Shown: positions 1-7,855, numbered from the stretch's first letter. The stretch: 19,263 bases of DNA from SKVR01 sp964410015 (GCA_964410015.1 CAYPFV010000047.1:1-19263); one strand, 5' to 3'. Translations and numbers: made by a program. The notes: generated by a model not told the origin, from the letters alone.

Positions 1-207
1 TCCGCGTGTGTGTCAAAAACTTTGTCATGGCTCGGTTCATCTGTTTATAATTTTCCACAATTAATATTAGAACGCTGATGACGCTGATTTTACAGATAAT
101 TGCTGATAGAAAAAATCTGCGCAAATCCGCTCAATCTGTGTCATCTGCGTTCCATTTATCTTCATCATCCTCGTGTGTGTTTTAATCCAACCATGGCTCG
201 GTACATC
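1..207. repeat. Cluster of dispersed intergenic repeats (two copies of a ~45-bp repeat around an inverted repeat)
   Basis: This gene-free stretch lies beyond the 3' end of the DnaJ-domain gene. Bases 1-45 carry a repeat with the core GTGTGTGTCAAAA and ending TGGCTCGGTTCATCTGTT. A more divergent copy sits at 168-207 (core CATGGCTCGGTACATC). A third copy, very close to the first, lies at 6818-6862 in the same orientation. Between the first two copies, 70-152, is an imperfect inverted repeat. I see no open frame or RNA gene here. The three copies lie only between genes, which fits a small non-coding dispersed element. I do not recognise a named family, and the first copy may continue beyond the window edge. 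Confidence 0.75.
70..152. repeat. Long imperfect inverted repeat (Bacteroidota-style intergenic palindrome)
   Basis: The left arm (70-89, GAACGCTGATGACGCTGATT) pairs with the right arm (133-152, AATCTGTGTCATCTGCGTTC) at 17 of 20 positions. The right half is itself built of short degenerate units at roughly 10-base intervals (AATCTGCG, AATCCGCT, AATCTGTG, CATCTGCG). This composition resembles short palindromic intergenic repeats that I know from other Bacteroidota genomes. There is no T-tract, so it is not a standard intrinsic terminator, although a transcript could fold into a hairpin downstream of the DnaJ-domain gene. Confidence 0.7.
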
Positions 208-259
208 AAAATATGTTGATTTTTCAGTAGTTTCGAACTTTTATAACCATATGATGCTT

Positions 260-994
260 TTAAAACCCTCTTTCCTTTCTCACGGTTTCGTAGGCCTCGT
301 TCACCTTCTGAAATTTTTCTTTTGCTGCTTGCTGGAATTCTTCGCCCAGGTGGCTTACCCGGTCGGGATGGTATTTTAGTGCCATGGCCCGGTATGCTTT
401 TTTTATCTGTTCTTCGGAGGCATTAGGCTCAACTTCAAGTATTTTATAAGCACTTGAGGCATCTTTTATAAACATGTTTCGGATCGATTCGAAATCGTGG
501 CGGTTGATACCCATCCAATCGGATATATCCTGTATAGTTTTGATTTCCGAATCGTGGGCGTATCTGTCGGCGAGTGCAATTCCAAACAAATAATGGAGCA
601 ATTGCAGTCTGCTGTGCAAATCCATATGGTTGCGTATTTGGAGGCAAACATCCCGCAATGGTATCGGGCGCTTGAGTATGTCTCTGAAAGCATGCATATA
701 ATGTTGTGTTGCCTGAGTTCCGAAGTTTTGAATAAAAAAAGCCTTTATATAATCGAGTTCTGATTTTAACTGTTTATTGTCGGCTTTCATCACAGCTGCC
801 GAAAGGATCAGCAAACTGATTCTGAAATCACCGGATTGTGTTCCAATCCGTGGGTCTTTGAATTTTTGGTATTCAAACTCACCTGCATTCATGCTGTCGA
901 AAGCAGACCCTAGTAAAAACCCTACAATAGCACCAATAGGACCGCCAAATGCCCATCCCAGTCCACCAAGTATCCATTTTGTAAACTGACTCAT
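260..994 (-). CDS. DjlA-like membrane-anchored TerB/DnaJ-domain co-chaperone
   Basis: This 244-residue protein has the order seen in DjlA: a glycine-rich hydrophobic N-terminal segment (about residues 8-30) that can anchor it in the membrane, a helical TerB-like region (about 55-170), and a C-terminal J domain (about 180-244). The J domain has the diagnostic His-Pro-Asp triad at 209-211 within LKYHPDRV, so it should stimulate the ATPase of DnaK. The specific client is unknown. The gene follows nnr on the same strand with a gap of only 44 bases and no promoter match, so co-transcription with nnr is likely. No terminator was found after it, only the repeat cluster. The family call is firm; equivalence to E. 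coli djlA is an inference from architecture. Confidence 0.9.
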   Translation of the reverse strand: MSQFTKWILGGLGWAFGGPIGAIVGFLLGSAFDSMNAGEFEYQKFKDPRIGTQSGDFRISLLILSAAVMKADNKQLKSELDYIKAFFIQNFGTQATQHYMHAFRDILKRPIPLRDVCLQIRNHMDLHSRLQLLHYLFGIALADRYAHDSEIKTIQDISDWMGINRHDFESIRNMFIKDASSAYKILEVEPNASEEQIKKAYRAMALKYHPDRVSHLGEEFQQAAKEKFQKVNEAYETVRKERGF

Positions 995-1038
995 TTCTGT
1001 ATTTTGTTTTTATTTAATAGATAATAAAGTATTACTCT

Positions 1039-2550
1039 TTAATAAAATGTTTTCTGAATGGCTTTGCTGATGAAATGGAGAATATCGCCTGCCACCAGGC
1101 TTTCCGGAGGTTTTCGGCGTGCTGCCATATCTCCGGCAAATCCATGAAGATAAACCCCTGCCATAGCACTGTAGAATGGCGAATATCCCTGGGCTAACAT
1201 GCCTGTGATCATTCCTGTCAGCACATCACCGGCACCAGCGGTTGCCATACCCGGATTACCTGTAGAATTAAATACTACTTGCTGATCGGGAGTTATAATG
1301 GCAGTGTGTGCCCCTTTTAAAACAATGTAGCACCTGAATCGAAAAGCCAACTCTTTTCCTTTTTGAATCCTTTCCCATCCAGTGTTGGTTTTCCCGGCAA
1401 GGCGGTTAAATTCTCCAACATGTGGTGTTAGTATGCTGCCAGGGGGTAAGAAAGATAACCATGTGGGGTTTTCGGAAAGAATGTTGAGGGCATCAGCATC
1501 CAGCACCACTGGAAGTCCGGAGTTCTGTATCAACAATTTTAATCCGTTTTGGGTTTGTTTTTCCATACCCAAACCAGGACCTGCACCCACAACGGCATAT
1601 TTCGAAATATCTTTGATTCCTGTGAAAATCTCTTCATCTTCATCAACCGATACCATGCACTCGGGGCAACTGATTTGCTGGGCAAGATAGTTAGCACGTG
1701 GCAGATGCACCGTTACCAATCCTGCTCCAACCTGCAGGGCTGCTTTTGAGGCCAACACTGCTGCACCACTTTTCCCATAGCTGCCTGCCAGGATAAGTGC
1801 GTGACCATATGTGTTCTTATGATCAAACTTATTGCGGTAACGAAAAGAATCCTGAAGATCTTCTTTCTGCAAAAAATGATAAGGAGTATCTGTTTGTTGT
1901 ATAAAATCTTGATCCAGACCAATATCAATTACTTGCCAATTGCCCACAAAATGAGCATTTTCCGGGAGCAGGAATGATAATTTGGGCAGTTGAAAAGTAA
2001 AGGTATAATCGGCCTTTACAATGGTTTCTGGTGTGTTACGGGTATTATCTTCACCCATCAAACCACTGGGCATATCAAGTGCCACAACCCTCGATTTTCC
2101 CTCGTTGATATGCTTTACCACCTCCGCAGGAAAACCTTCTAACGGGCGTGATAGTCCACTGCCAAACATAGCATCGATTAAGGTAGTTCCTTCTTCAAAG
2201 GCAGGAAGATCATTTTTGCTTTTTACTTCTGTAAACTTTGCCTTGCGCAATTTCAGATATCTTTTTTCATTGATGCTGAAATCTTCTGAGGATTTTTCGG
2301 AATGACATATCTTATATACCGCCACATCATAACCGGAGGATGCCAGCATGCGAGCTGCAGCTAGCCCATCGCCGCCATTATTGCCCATGCCACAAAAAAC
2401 CATTACCTTTTCCTGCTTTTTTATCAGTCGTTTAAAAGCATCAAAAAAGGCTTTCGAGGCTCGCTCCATTAAATCGATAGATAATATGGGTTCTTTTTTC
2501 ATGGTTGCCTGATCAGCTTCGCGAATTTGTTCGGTTTTCAGTATCTTCAT
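1039..2550 (-). CDS. nnr: Bifunctional NAD(P)H-hydrate epimerase / ADP- or ATP-dependent NAD(P)HX dehydratase
   Basis: The enzyme repairs damaged NAD(P)H: the N-terminal domain interconverts the R and S epimers of hydrated NAD(P)H and the C-terminal domain dehydrates the S form using a nucleotide. The 503 residues match the usual fused length. The epimerase half (about 1-220) shows CGMGNNGGDGLAAAR with NNGGDG at 57-62 and the conserved Asp near 126 (LIDAMFGSGL). The ribokinase-like dehydratase half (about 230-503) shows GSYGKSGAA (256-264), VGAGPGLG (321-328), TPHVGEF (375-381) and the nucleotide-site motif GNPGMATAGAGD ending at Asp442. It is cytoplasmic. A TAATTTTG promoter-like box lies 25 bases before the start, divergent from the lepB promoter. 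The DjlA-like gene follows on the same strand. Confidence 0.96.
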   Translation of the reverse strand: MKILKTEQIREADQATMKKEPILSIDLMERASKAFFDAFKRLIKKQEKVMVFCGMGNNGGDGLAAARMLASSGYDVAVYKICHSEKSSEDFSINEKRYLKLRKAKFTEVKSKNDLPAFEEGTTLIDAMFGSGLSRPLEGFPAEVVKHINEGKSRVVALDMPSGLMGEDNTRNTPETIVKADYTFTFQLPKLSFLLPENAHFVGNWQVIDIGLDQDFIQQTDTPYHFLQKEDLQDSFRYRNKFDHKNTYGHALILAGSYGKSGAAVLASKAALQVGAGLVTVHLPRANYLAQQISCPECMVSVDEDEEIFTGIKDISKYAVVGAGPGLGMEKQTQNGLKLLIQNSGLPVVLDADALNILSENPTWLSFLPPGSILTPHVGEFNRLAGKTNTGWERIQKGKELAFRFRCYIVLKGAHTAIITPDQQVVFNSTGNPGMATAGAGDVLTGMITGMLAQGYSPFYSAMAGVYLHGFAGDMAARRKPPESLVAGDILHFISKAIQKTFY

Positions 2551-2574
2551 AATCCTTATTTTTTATCCTGCTTA

Positions 2575-2605
2575 CAAAATTACGATTATCATCTGTTTTA
2601 TCGAA
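2575..2605 (-). promoter_or_regulatory. Candidate Bacteroidota-type promoter for nnr
   Basis: Read on the minus strand, 2582-2575 is TAATTTTG, an exact match to the Bacteroidota -7 consensus TAnnTTTG. A partial -33 element (TTCG, consensus TTTG) lies 19 bases further upstream at 2605-2602. The box is 25 bases before the nnr start codon. The match is by eye only; the -33 part is weak. Confidence 0.5.
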
Positions 2606-2642
2606 TATCCGCAGGCTTTTATTTCTGAAACCGGTTTGCTGT

Positions 2643-2677
2643 TTTGCCTTTTAGATAAAATCAAAATTGTATTTTTG
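2643..2677 (+). promoter_or_regulatory. Candidate Bacteroidota-type promoter for the lepB homologue
   Basis: The sequence at 2670-2677 is TATTTTTG, matching TAnnTTTG. A TTTG at 2643-2646 could be the -33 element, but the 23-base spacing is longer than the usual 19-21. The box ends only 17 bases before the ATG, so the leader would be about ten bases. It is back to back with the nnr promoter. Confidence 0.5.
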
Positions 2678-2694
2678 CCTTAAAATTATCTTGC

Positions 2695-3786
2695 ATGTCC
2701 GTTAAAAATAAAAAGTCTGCCCCTAAAAGACCGGGGTATAGGAGTTCTTCTCTGAAAGACTGGATAAATGCCTTTTTGGTAGCGTTGGTTTTATTGGTTC
2801 TGTTTCGTTTTTTTGTGTATGATATCACCAGTATATCCAATAGCAGTATGCAGGCAACACTGCTGGCAGGAGATATTTTGCTTGTCAATAAATACAATTA
2901 TGGAGCAAGAATGCCACTTAGAATTGTACCTCAATTTATAGTTAATGCATTTTTTACTACCGATTCTATTGCCTTGATCAAACAATTACCTTATTGGCGT
3001 TTTGTGTCAAACAGAGATTTTCAACATCAGGATTTGATTTTATTCAATACTCCGGTACAGCATTTTCGACCCATTGACCAACGGCCGAAGCAGATTAGCC
3101 GGTTGGTGGGTTTACCTGGCGAGCAAATAGAGATTCACAAATCCAGGCTATATGTTGATGGAAAAAAATTTGATGAACCTGCTACGGTTCAAAGAAATTA
3201 TGAAGTTTTTGCCAAAGACCCGGATCTGATAAAATCACTGATTCGGTTGTTTGCAATCAGAGAAGGGGGCAGGATAAAAAAAACAAACCGGTTTGTTTTT
3301 CCTTTTACTCAAAGTAAAGTTGATTCTATAAAGTCGTTTAAGGGAATAAAGACAGTAAAACCTTATCTTGCAGATAGTTCTGATGGATTACCCATTGTGA
3401 TGGGAGAAAAGTCTGAGAAATGGACGGCAGATGATTTTGGACCTGTTGTGGTGCCTTACAAAGGGATGAAAATAAACCTGGATGGTAAAAAGACGGATAA
3501 GTATTTATATCATTTGCTTCATCATGAAAGAAGGAAGTTTATTTTCCGGAATGATTCAGTTTTTTTGGATGGTATGTATGTAAAAGAATACGAATTTAAG
3601 ATGGATTATTATTTTGTGCTGGGAGATAACCGGCATAATACATCTGATTCGCGCATGTGGGGTTTTGTACCTGAAAACCATATTTTGGGAAGAATTTCTG
3701 CTATTGTGCTTTCGGTCAATAAGATGGCCAAACTGAGTGGAAAAATACGCTGGGATCGTTTGTTGCGGCCTGTAGGAGAAACCTGA
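2695..3786 (+). CDS. Signal peptidase I family protein (S26), catalytic Lys replaced by Ser
   Basis: This 363-residue protein has a basic N-terminus and one membrane segment (about 24-42), then the S26 signal-peptidase boxes. The nucleophile region reads SNSSMQATLLAGD, with Ser51 directly before Met52 as in active enzymes. The late box reads VLGDNRHNTSDSRMWGFVP (308-326) and is well kept. Between them the usual IKRxVGLPGD reads ISRLVGLPGE (134-143), so the position of the general-base lysine is Ser135 (codon AGC, 3097-3099). The nearest lysine is Lys132. A large insert of about 150 residues separates the last two boxes. Bacteroidota often carry more than one lepB-like gene; this may be a specialised or inactive paralogue. 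The ATG follows a promoter-like box, and the WbqC-like gene follows 30 bases downstream on the same strand. Confidence 0.88.
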   Translation: MSVKNKKSAPKRPGYRSSSLKDWINAFLVALVLLVLFRFFVYDITSISNSSMQATLLAGDILLVNKYNYGARMPLRIVPQFIVNAFFTTDSIALIKQLPYWRFVSNRDFQHQDLILFNTPVQHFRPIDQRPKQISRLVGLPGEQIEIHKSRLYVDGKKFDEPATVQRNYEVFAKDPDLIKSLIRLFAIREGGRIKKTNRFVFPFTQSKVDSIKSFKGIKTVKPYLADSSDGLPIVMGEKSEKWTADDFGPVVVPYKGMKINLDGKKTDKYLYHLLHHERRKFIFRNDSVFLDGMYVKEYEFKMDYYFVLGDNRHNTSDSRMWGFVPENHILGRISAIVLSVNKMAKLSGKIRWDRLLRPVGET

Positions 3787-3816
3787 ATGATCAATCAACG
3801 CTAAAGGCGGTCATAC

Positions 3817-4482
3817 ATGAGCAGAATGAATAAAATGAATAAGATTCTTTTGTCAACCTCCTGGTTCCCACCCCTGGAGTATTTTGTCTATTTGATGAAA
3901 GCCCAATTTGTTGTGATTGATGAATACGAGACTTATCCGAAGCAAACCTGGCGAAACCGTTGCCGTATACTTACGGGCAATGGGCTTGCAGATCTTACAG
4001 TACCAGTTTCCAAACCTTATGGGAACCGAACTCAGACACGCGATACAGAGATAAGCCATCATGGAGGATGGCAGAAAAATCATTGGGCTTGTATCACTTC
4101 TGCATACAGCAATGCACCTTTTTTTATTTACTATTCCGATCTTGTGGCAGATTGTTTTCTGAATCCTCATCCTAAGCACCTTTCGGCAATGAATAAGAAC
4201 GTTCTTCATTGGTTGCTCAGGGAAATGGATGTGAAAATTAAACCAGAATATTCAGATCATTTTGTACAAAATACCGGGGAGTACCTGGATCTGCGATTTG
4301 CTATCAGTCCTAAAACCAAAGACAGAAAACATTTACCGGAATTGACATTTCCACCATATTACCAGGTTTTTTCCGACCGGTTTGGTTTTCAGCAAAACCT
4401 TAGCATTATAGATTTGCTTTTCAATCTGGGGCCTGATGCATCTGATTATCTGTATCAGGTAGCTGATAAATCAGATACCTGA
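3817..4482 (+). CDS. WbqC-like family protein
   Basis: This 221-residue protein matches the WbqC-like family by its pattern: an N-terminal STSWFPPLEYF, then TWRNRCRI (about 45-52), LTVPVSKP, and GGWQKNHWACITSAYSNAPFF (about 78-98), the most recognisable block. The family occurs near O-antigen and aminosugar genes in some bacteria, and in Bacteroidota directly after lepB-type genes, as here. Its reaction is not established to my knowledge. A purine-rich AAAGGCGG at about 3802-3809 sits eight bases before the chosen ATG and supports this start; in-frame ATGs at 3826 and 3835 are alternatives. It is probably co-transcribed with the preceding signal peptidase homologue. The gene ends inside a terminator hairpin. 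Confidence 0.85.
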   Translation: MSRMNKMNKILLSTSWFPPLEYFVYLMKAQFVVIDEYETYPKQTWRNRCRILTGNGLADLTVPVSKPYGNRTQTRDTEISHHGGWQKNHWACITSAYSNAPFFIYYSDLVADCFLNPHPKHLSAMNKNVLHWLLREMDVKIKPEYSDHFVQNTGEYLDLRFAISPKTKDRKHLPELTFPPYYQVFSDRFGFQQNLSIIDLLFNLGPDASDYLYQVADKSDT

Positions 4483-4493
4483 AAATATTTTTT
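4455..4493 (+). terminator. Intrinsic terminator overlapping the WbqC-like stop codon
   Basis: TCAGGTA (4455-4461) pairs perfectly with TACCTGA (4476-4482), and inside it CTGA (4463-4466) pairs with TCAG (4471-4474) around a TAAA loop, with one G-A mismatch between the two helices. Six T residues follow at 4488-4493, after a short A-rich stretch. The stop codon TGA (4480-4482) forms the base of the hairpin. The gap before the T-run makes it slightly less canonical. Confidence 0.65.
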
Positions 4494-4650
4494 ACCCTTT
4501 ACCTCTGATTTTTGTTTTATTTCCGGTTTTATTACAAAAACTTTTTTGGGGTATTCAGGGTAACATTGTTTTCTTCTAAAAAATCATTTCAAAGTCAATT
4601 GTTTGTTTTTTAAGCAGAAATCTGATGGTTGATGATTTTTTTTATATTCG

Positions 4651-6735
4651 TCAGTTTAATACCGGATAAGCAACCCTGACATGAAAAATATGCATCATTC
4701 TGTTTTTAAACACTTTTTTTATCGTGGTTATATCTTTAAAGGTAATATCGGCATTATCGAACTGGTTTTCCTCAATTTGTGTATCTATAATGTTGTCTAT
4801 CAATTCTGATATTGATTTTTCATCGGGTTTTTTCAAGCTTCTTGATGCGGCTTCTACCGAATCGGCCATCATCAAAACAGCCGTTTCTTTGCTAAAAGGT
4901 TTTGGACCTTTATAGGTAAATACTTCCTTGTTAATTTCTTTTCCAGGATTATCTTTTTGTTCCATAACATAAAAATACCGTGTGGTGGTTGTTCCGTGGT
5001 GAGTTCTTATAAAATCTATCAGGTATTCGGGTAAGTTGTGCTTTCTTGCTTTTTCAATGCCTTTAATCACATGTCCGATGATGATCTCAGCACTTTCGGC
5101 ATAAGAAATATCATCGTGAGGATTGATGCCTGCATTTTGGTTTTCTGTAAAAAACTGGGGTTGATCCATTTTGCCAATATCGTGATACATGGCACCTGTT
5201 CTTATGAGCAAACTATTGCCACCGATGGTATTTATTGCCTCTTCGGCCATATTAGCAACCTGCAATGAATGCTGAAAGGTGCCAGGAGCGGTAAGGTTAA
5301 GTTCTCTGAGCAGTTTATTGTTGGTATCGGAAAGTTCGAGCAAAGAAAAATCGGTGGCCAACCCCGAGGTGCGTTCGAAGACATAGATAAGCGGATAAGA
5401 CAGCAAGGTAAGGGTAGAACCTCCTAAAAAATACAAATACTGAATAGGTTCAATGTTTTTAAGGGAACCGGTTTGTGCCAGAAGTAAACCGGTATAAACA
5501 GCCGAATAGGTAAGAAAAATCAGGGAAACAGTAAAGAAAAGCTGTTCGCGTCTGCGTAAGCTTGCCATGGATAATATGGCTATGATACCTGCAATAAACT
5601 GTATAAATACAAACTCGAAGCTACGTGGAACCAGAAATCCGATCAAAATAATACAAGTAATGTGCACATATAATGCTAACCGATTATCAAAAAAACTTCT
5701 GATAATGATAGGAACAATACAAACAGGGAGCAAATACAACAGATCGAGATCGTACTTAACAACCTGACTGGTAAGAAATACCATCAGGTAAATGGTAAGC
5801 AGTATGACTACAAGTTTACGGGTGTTGTTGAAGACTTCTTTTCTGAATTCTTTTAAAAACAAACTCAACACCAGAATGGATATGGATACCAGCAGGAATT
5901 GTCCCCAGAAAATAAAATTGCTTTGAGATGTACTGCCCAGTTGGCGGCCATATTCGGCACGGAAAGATTCAAGAATGCGCATTTTTTCTGCAGTTATGAG
6001 TTCGCCCTGCGAAATGATTTTTTCCCCTTGCTGCACAAATCCGCGTGTACGGGAGATTCTGTTTAAGGCCGACTCCAAAGCCATCGAATTGGTTTCTTCA
6101 TCTTCTACAACAGAGTGTGTAAGCGAACTTTCCAAAGCATATTGTATAACCGATTTTACTTCTGAAGGAAAATTTAAATCAGAAACATTTTTTTCTGCAG
6201 CTTCAAAAGCCTGATGGATGGTGAAAAAGTCTTCCACGTCTCTGTTTTGGGCAACGCTACCATCTCTCAGTAAAATTTCTTCTGGCGCAGCACTGCGGGT
6301 TGTTTCTCCTTCCAAAAAGATGATACCTTTTTCGTAAATGGAATCAAACAGCGCTATGGTGGCATTTTTGGCCTCATCTTTCAGGGGTGCATAAGCTGTT
6401 GTGCCTGAAAAACGATCTCTCCACCTGATCTCAAAATTCTGAATCAGTTGCTGAAACTGGGTTTCGTAAACACCCTGATCTTTTTTATAAAAAGGGGTAA
6501 AATCCTCAATGATCTCCTGTCTTTCCCGATCAATCTCTTCCTGACTCTTCTGAATAGCAAAATCAAAGGGTGCTATAAGATCTTCATACATCCACGGGCG
6601 GGCTTGTGAAAATTCCTGGTAAAAACCGGTCTCTCTCGGAAATAGCAATACGATAAGGAAAATGCTCAGAACAAAAAGCATGAACCTTACCATATTCGAA
6701 AAATTTTCCAGAAACCATGAAATGAGTTTGTTCAT
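4651..6735 (-). CDS. pgpH: 7TM-HD domain phosphodiesterase, PgpH type (cyclic-di-AMP hydrolase)
   Basis: This 694-residue membrane protein has the full PgpH layout: one N-terminal membrane helix (about 16-33), a large extracytoplasmic domain (about 35-270), a bundle of about seven membrane helices (about 272-455) and a cytoplasmic HD domain (about 480-690). Metal-binding residues are visible: His489 (GTFQHSLQVA), His518-Asp519 (MYHDIGK), His555 (IIGHVIKG), His579-His580 (RTHHGT) and Asp625 (MMADSVEAA). PgpH in Firmicutes hydrolyses the second messenger c-di-AMP, which is linked to osmotic and wall homeostasis. The same role here is inferred from the family; no cyclase gene is in the window. 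The gene stands alone and converges on the WbqC-like gene. A dispersed-repeat copy and a hairpin lie just upstream. Confidence 0.93.
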   Translation of the reverse strand: MNKLISWFLENFSNMVRFMLFVLSIFLIVLLFPRETGFYQEFSQARPWMYEDLIAPFDFAIQKSQEEIDRERQEIIEDFTPFYKKDQGVYETQFQQLIQNFEIRWRDRFSGTTAYAPLKDEAKNATIALFDSIYEKGIIFLEGETTRSAAPEEILLRDGSVAQNRDVEDFFTIHQAFEAAEKNVSDLNFPSEVKSVIQYALESSLTHSVVEDEETNSMALESALNRISRTRGFVQQGEKIISQGELITAEKMRILESFRAEYGRQLGSTSQSNFIFWGQFLLVSISILVLSLFLKEFRKEVFNNTRKLVVILLTIYLMVFLTSQVVKYDLDLLYLLPVCIVPIIIRSFFDNRLALYVHITCIILIGFLVPRSFEFVFIQFIAGIIAILSMASLRRREQLFFTVSLIFLTYSAVYTGLLLAQTGSLKNIEPIQYLYFLGGSTLTLLSYPLIYVFERTSGLATDFSLLELSDTNNKLLRELNLTAPGTFQHSLQVANMAEEAINTIGGNSLLIRTGAMYHDIGKMDQPQFFTENQNAGINPHDDISYAESAEIIIGHVIKGIEKARKHNLPEYLIDFIRTHHGTTTTRYFYVMEQKDNPGKEINKEVFTYKGPKPFSKETAVLMMADSVEAASRSLKKPDEKSISELIDNIIDTQIEENQFDNADITFKDITTIKKVFKNRMMHIFHVRVAYPVLN

Positions 6736-7072
6736 CGGTTTATAATTTGATTAAGTCGGTCAGATGAATCTCGTCAAAAATCTGACTGCATGTTTTACAT
6801 AGCGCGGATTTTAATCATCCGCGTGTGTGTCAAAACTTTTGCCCTGGCTCGGTTCATCTGTTCTTTCTTTCTATGAATATGATTGTTGTTTTTGCTGAAG
6901 TGTCATTTTTTTTATAGCAAAACGTTACCATCCTGGTTATGTTTGTTTTTTTATCGCCGGTTACCAAAATGCATGCCTGCTTTCCTCTGCAGATGGTTTT
7001 CGTTTTATTTTACTGGTCATCGATGAAGTTCTTTATTAAATTATCCATAAATTTACAAAAAAAAACTCCGCT
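6736..7072. other. Divergent spacer between pgpH and the NlpC/P60 gene
   Basis: This 337-base AT-rich spacer should hold the promoters of two divergent genes. I find no exact TAnnTTTG box for either; TAAATTTA about 20-30 bases before the 7073 start is a one-mismatch candidate. The pgpH-proximal part holds a short hairpin (6803-6823) and a dispersed repeat copy (6818-6862). No open frame or RNA gene is supported. Confidence 0.6.
6803..6862 (+). repeat. Third copy of the left-end dispersed repeat, with an attached hairpin
   Basis: Bases 6818-6862 match bases 1-45 almost throughout (same GTGTGTGTCAAAA core and the same TGGCTCGGTTCATCTGTT end), with small differences in the middle. Immediately before and overlapping it, CGCGGAT (6803-6809) pairs with ATCCGCG (6817-6823) around a seven-base loop. 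The copy lies in the upstream region of pgpH, about 80-130 bases from its start codon. Confidence 0.8.
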
Positions 7073-7855
7073 ATGAATGCTGCTGTTAATTTGATGAGTG
7101 TTGTGCCTGTTTATAACACTCCGGGCAAGTCCACTGATTTGGTTTCTCAGTTACTTTTTGGCGAATGTGTAAAAGTGCTGGATAATCGCAATCATTGGTT
7201 GTTAGTGTCAGACTTGCAGGATAACCAGTTAGGCTGGTTACATGAAGACATGCTACGAACATTGAATGATGAAGAGTATGAGCAACTAACAGGTAAACCT
7301 TTATTTTACAGTGCCGATCTTGTTCAGCTACTGGAGAATAAAACCCGCAGATCGGGTTTTCTGATCCCTTTTGGAAGTCATTTGTTCTCCAATGAAAATA
7401 AAGAGTTTGATCTGTTGGGTGACAAATATCTTTTTCATGGGAATACTGTGGGCAAAGAAGGTATCCAATCAGATGACATAGTCAAACACGCTTTTTTGTT
7501 TGAAAATTCGCCCTACTTATGGGGTGGAAAAACACCTCTCGGGATTGATTGCTCCGGATTTGTGCAAATCATTTATAAATTGGCGGGCATGGCATTGCCT
7601 CACAATGCAGAAGCGCAAGCCCTAAAAGGTCAGCATATCAGTTTTCTGGAAGAAAGCTTGCCAGGCGACCTGGTATTTTTTGATAATGAAGAAGGCGAGA
7701 TTGTACATGTAGGAATTTTGTTAAACAGCGAAAATGTAATTCATGCTTTCAGATATGTAAGGATCAACCGCCTTGACCATCATGGAATTTTTGACCAATA
7801 CAATAAAAAATATACCCATAAGTTGAGATTAATAAAACGATTATTGTGGGAGTAA
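7073..7855 (+). CDS. SH3-domain NlpC/P60 (C40) cysteine peptidase, probably cytoplasmic murein-peptide peptidase
   Basis: The C-terminal half (about 135-260) is an NlpC/P60 domain with catalytic Cys160 in GIDCSGFVQ, His212 in VHVGILL and a third polar residue His224 in VIHAF. The preceding YLWGGKTP is also typical. The N-terminal half (about 8-120) resembles bacterial SH3 domains, for example LLFGECVKVLD and HWLLVSD followed by GWLHEDML. This is the layout of YkfC and dipeptidyl-peptidase VI, which cut gamma-D-glutamyl-diamino acid bonds in wall peptides. There is no signal peptide, so it probably acts in the cytoplasm on recycled muropeptides; this is inferred. The next gene starts 98 bases downstream behind its own promoter-like box. 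Confidence 0.9.
   Translation: MNAAVNLMSVVPVYNTPGKSTDLVSQLLFGECVKVLDNRNHWLLVSDLQDNQLGWLHEDMLRTLNDEEYEQLTGKPLFYSADLVQLLENKTRRSGFLIPFGSHLFSNENKEFDLLGDKYLFHGNTVGKEGIQSDDIVKHAFLFENSPYLWGGKTPLGIDCSGFVQIIYKLAGMALPHNAEAQALKGQHISFLEESLPGDLVFFDNEEGEIVHVGILLNSENVIHAFRYVRINRLDHHGIFDQYNKKYTHKLRLIKRLLWE

Noticed and set aside
1..207. CRISPR array at the left end
   Set aside because: Only two divergent copies occur, separated by an inverted repeat rather than unique spacers, and no cas gene is nearby.
1382..1690. Antisense open frames over nnr, pgpH, the SDR and DUF4301 genes
   Set aside because: They are shadows of strongly supported genes, with no domain-like sequence of their own.
2695..3786. lepB homologue as a plain pseudogene
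   Set aside because: The frame is intact over 363 codons, with the serine and the GDN/SDSR box kept; only the lysine position differs.
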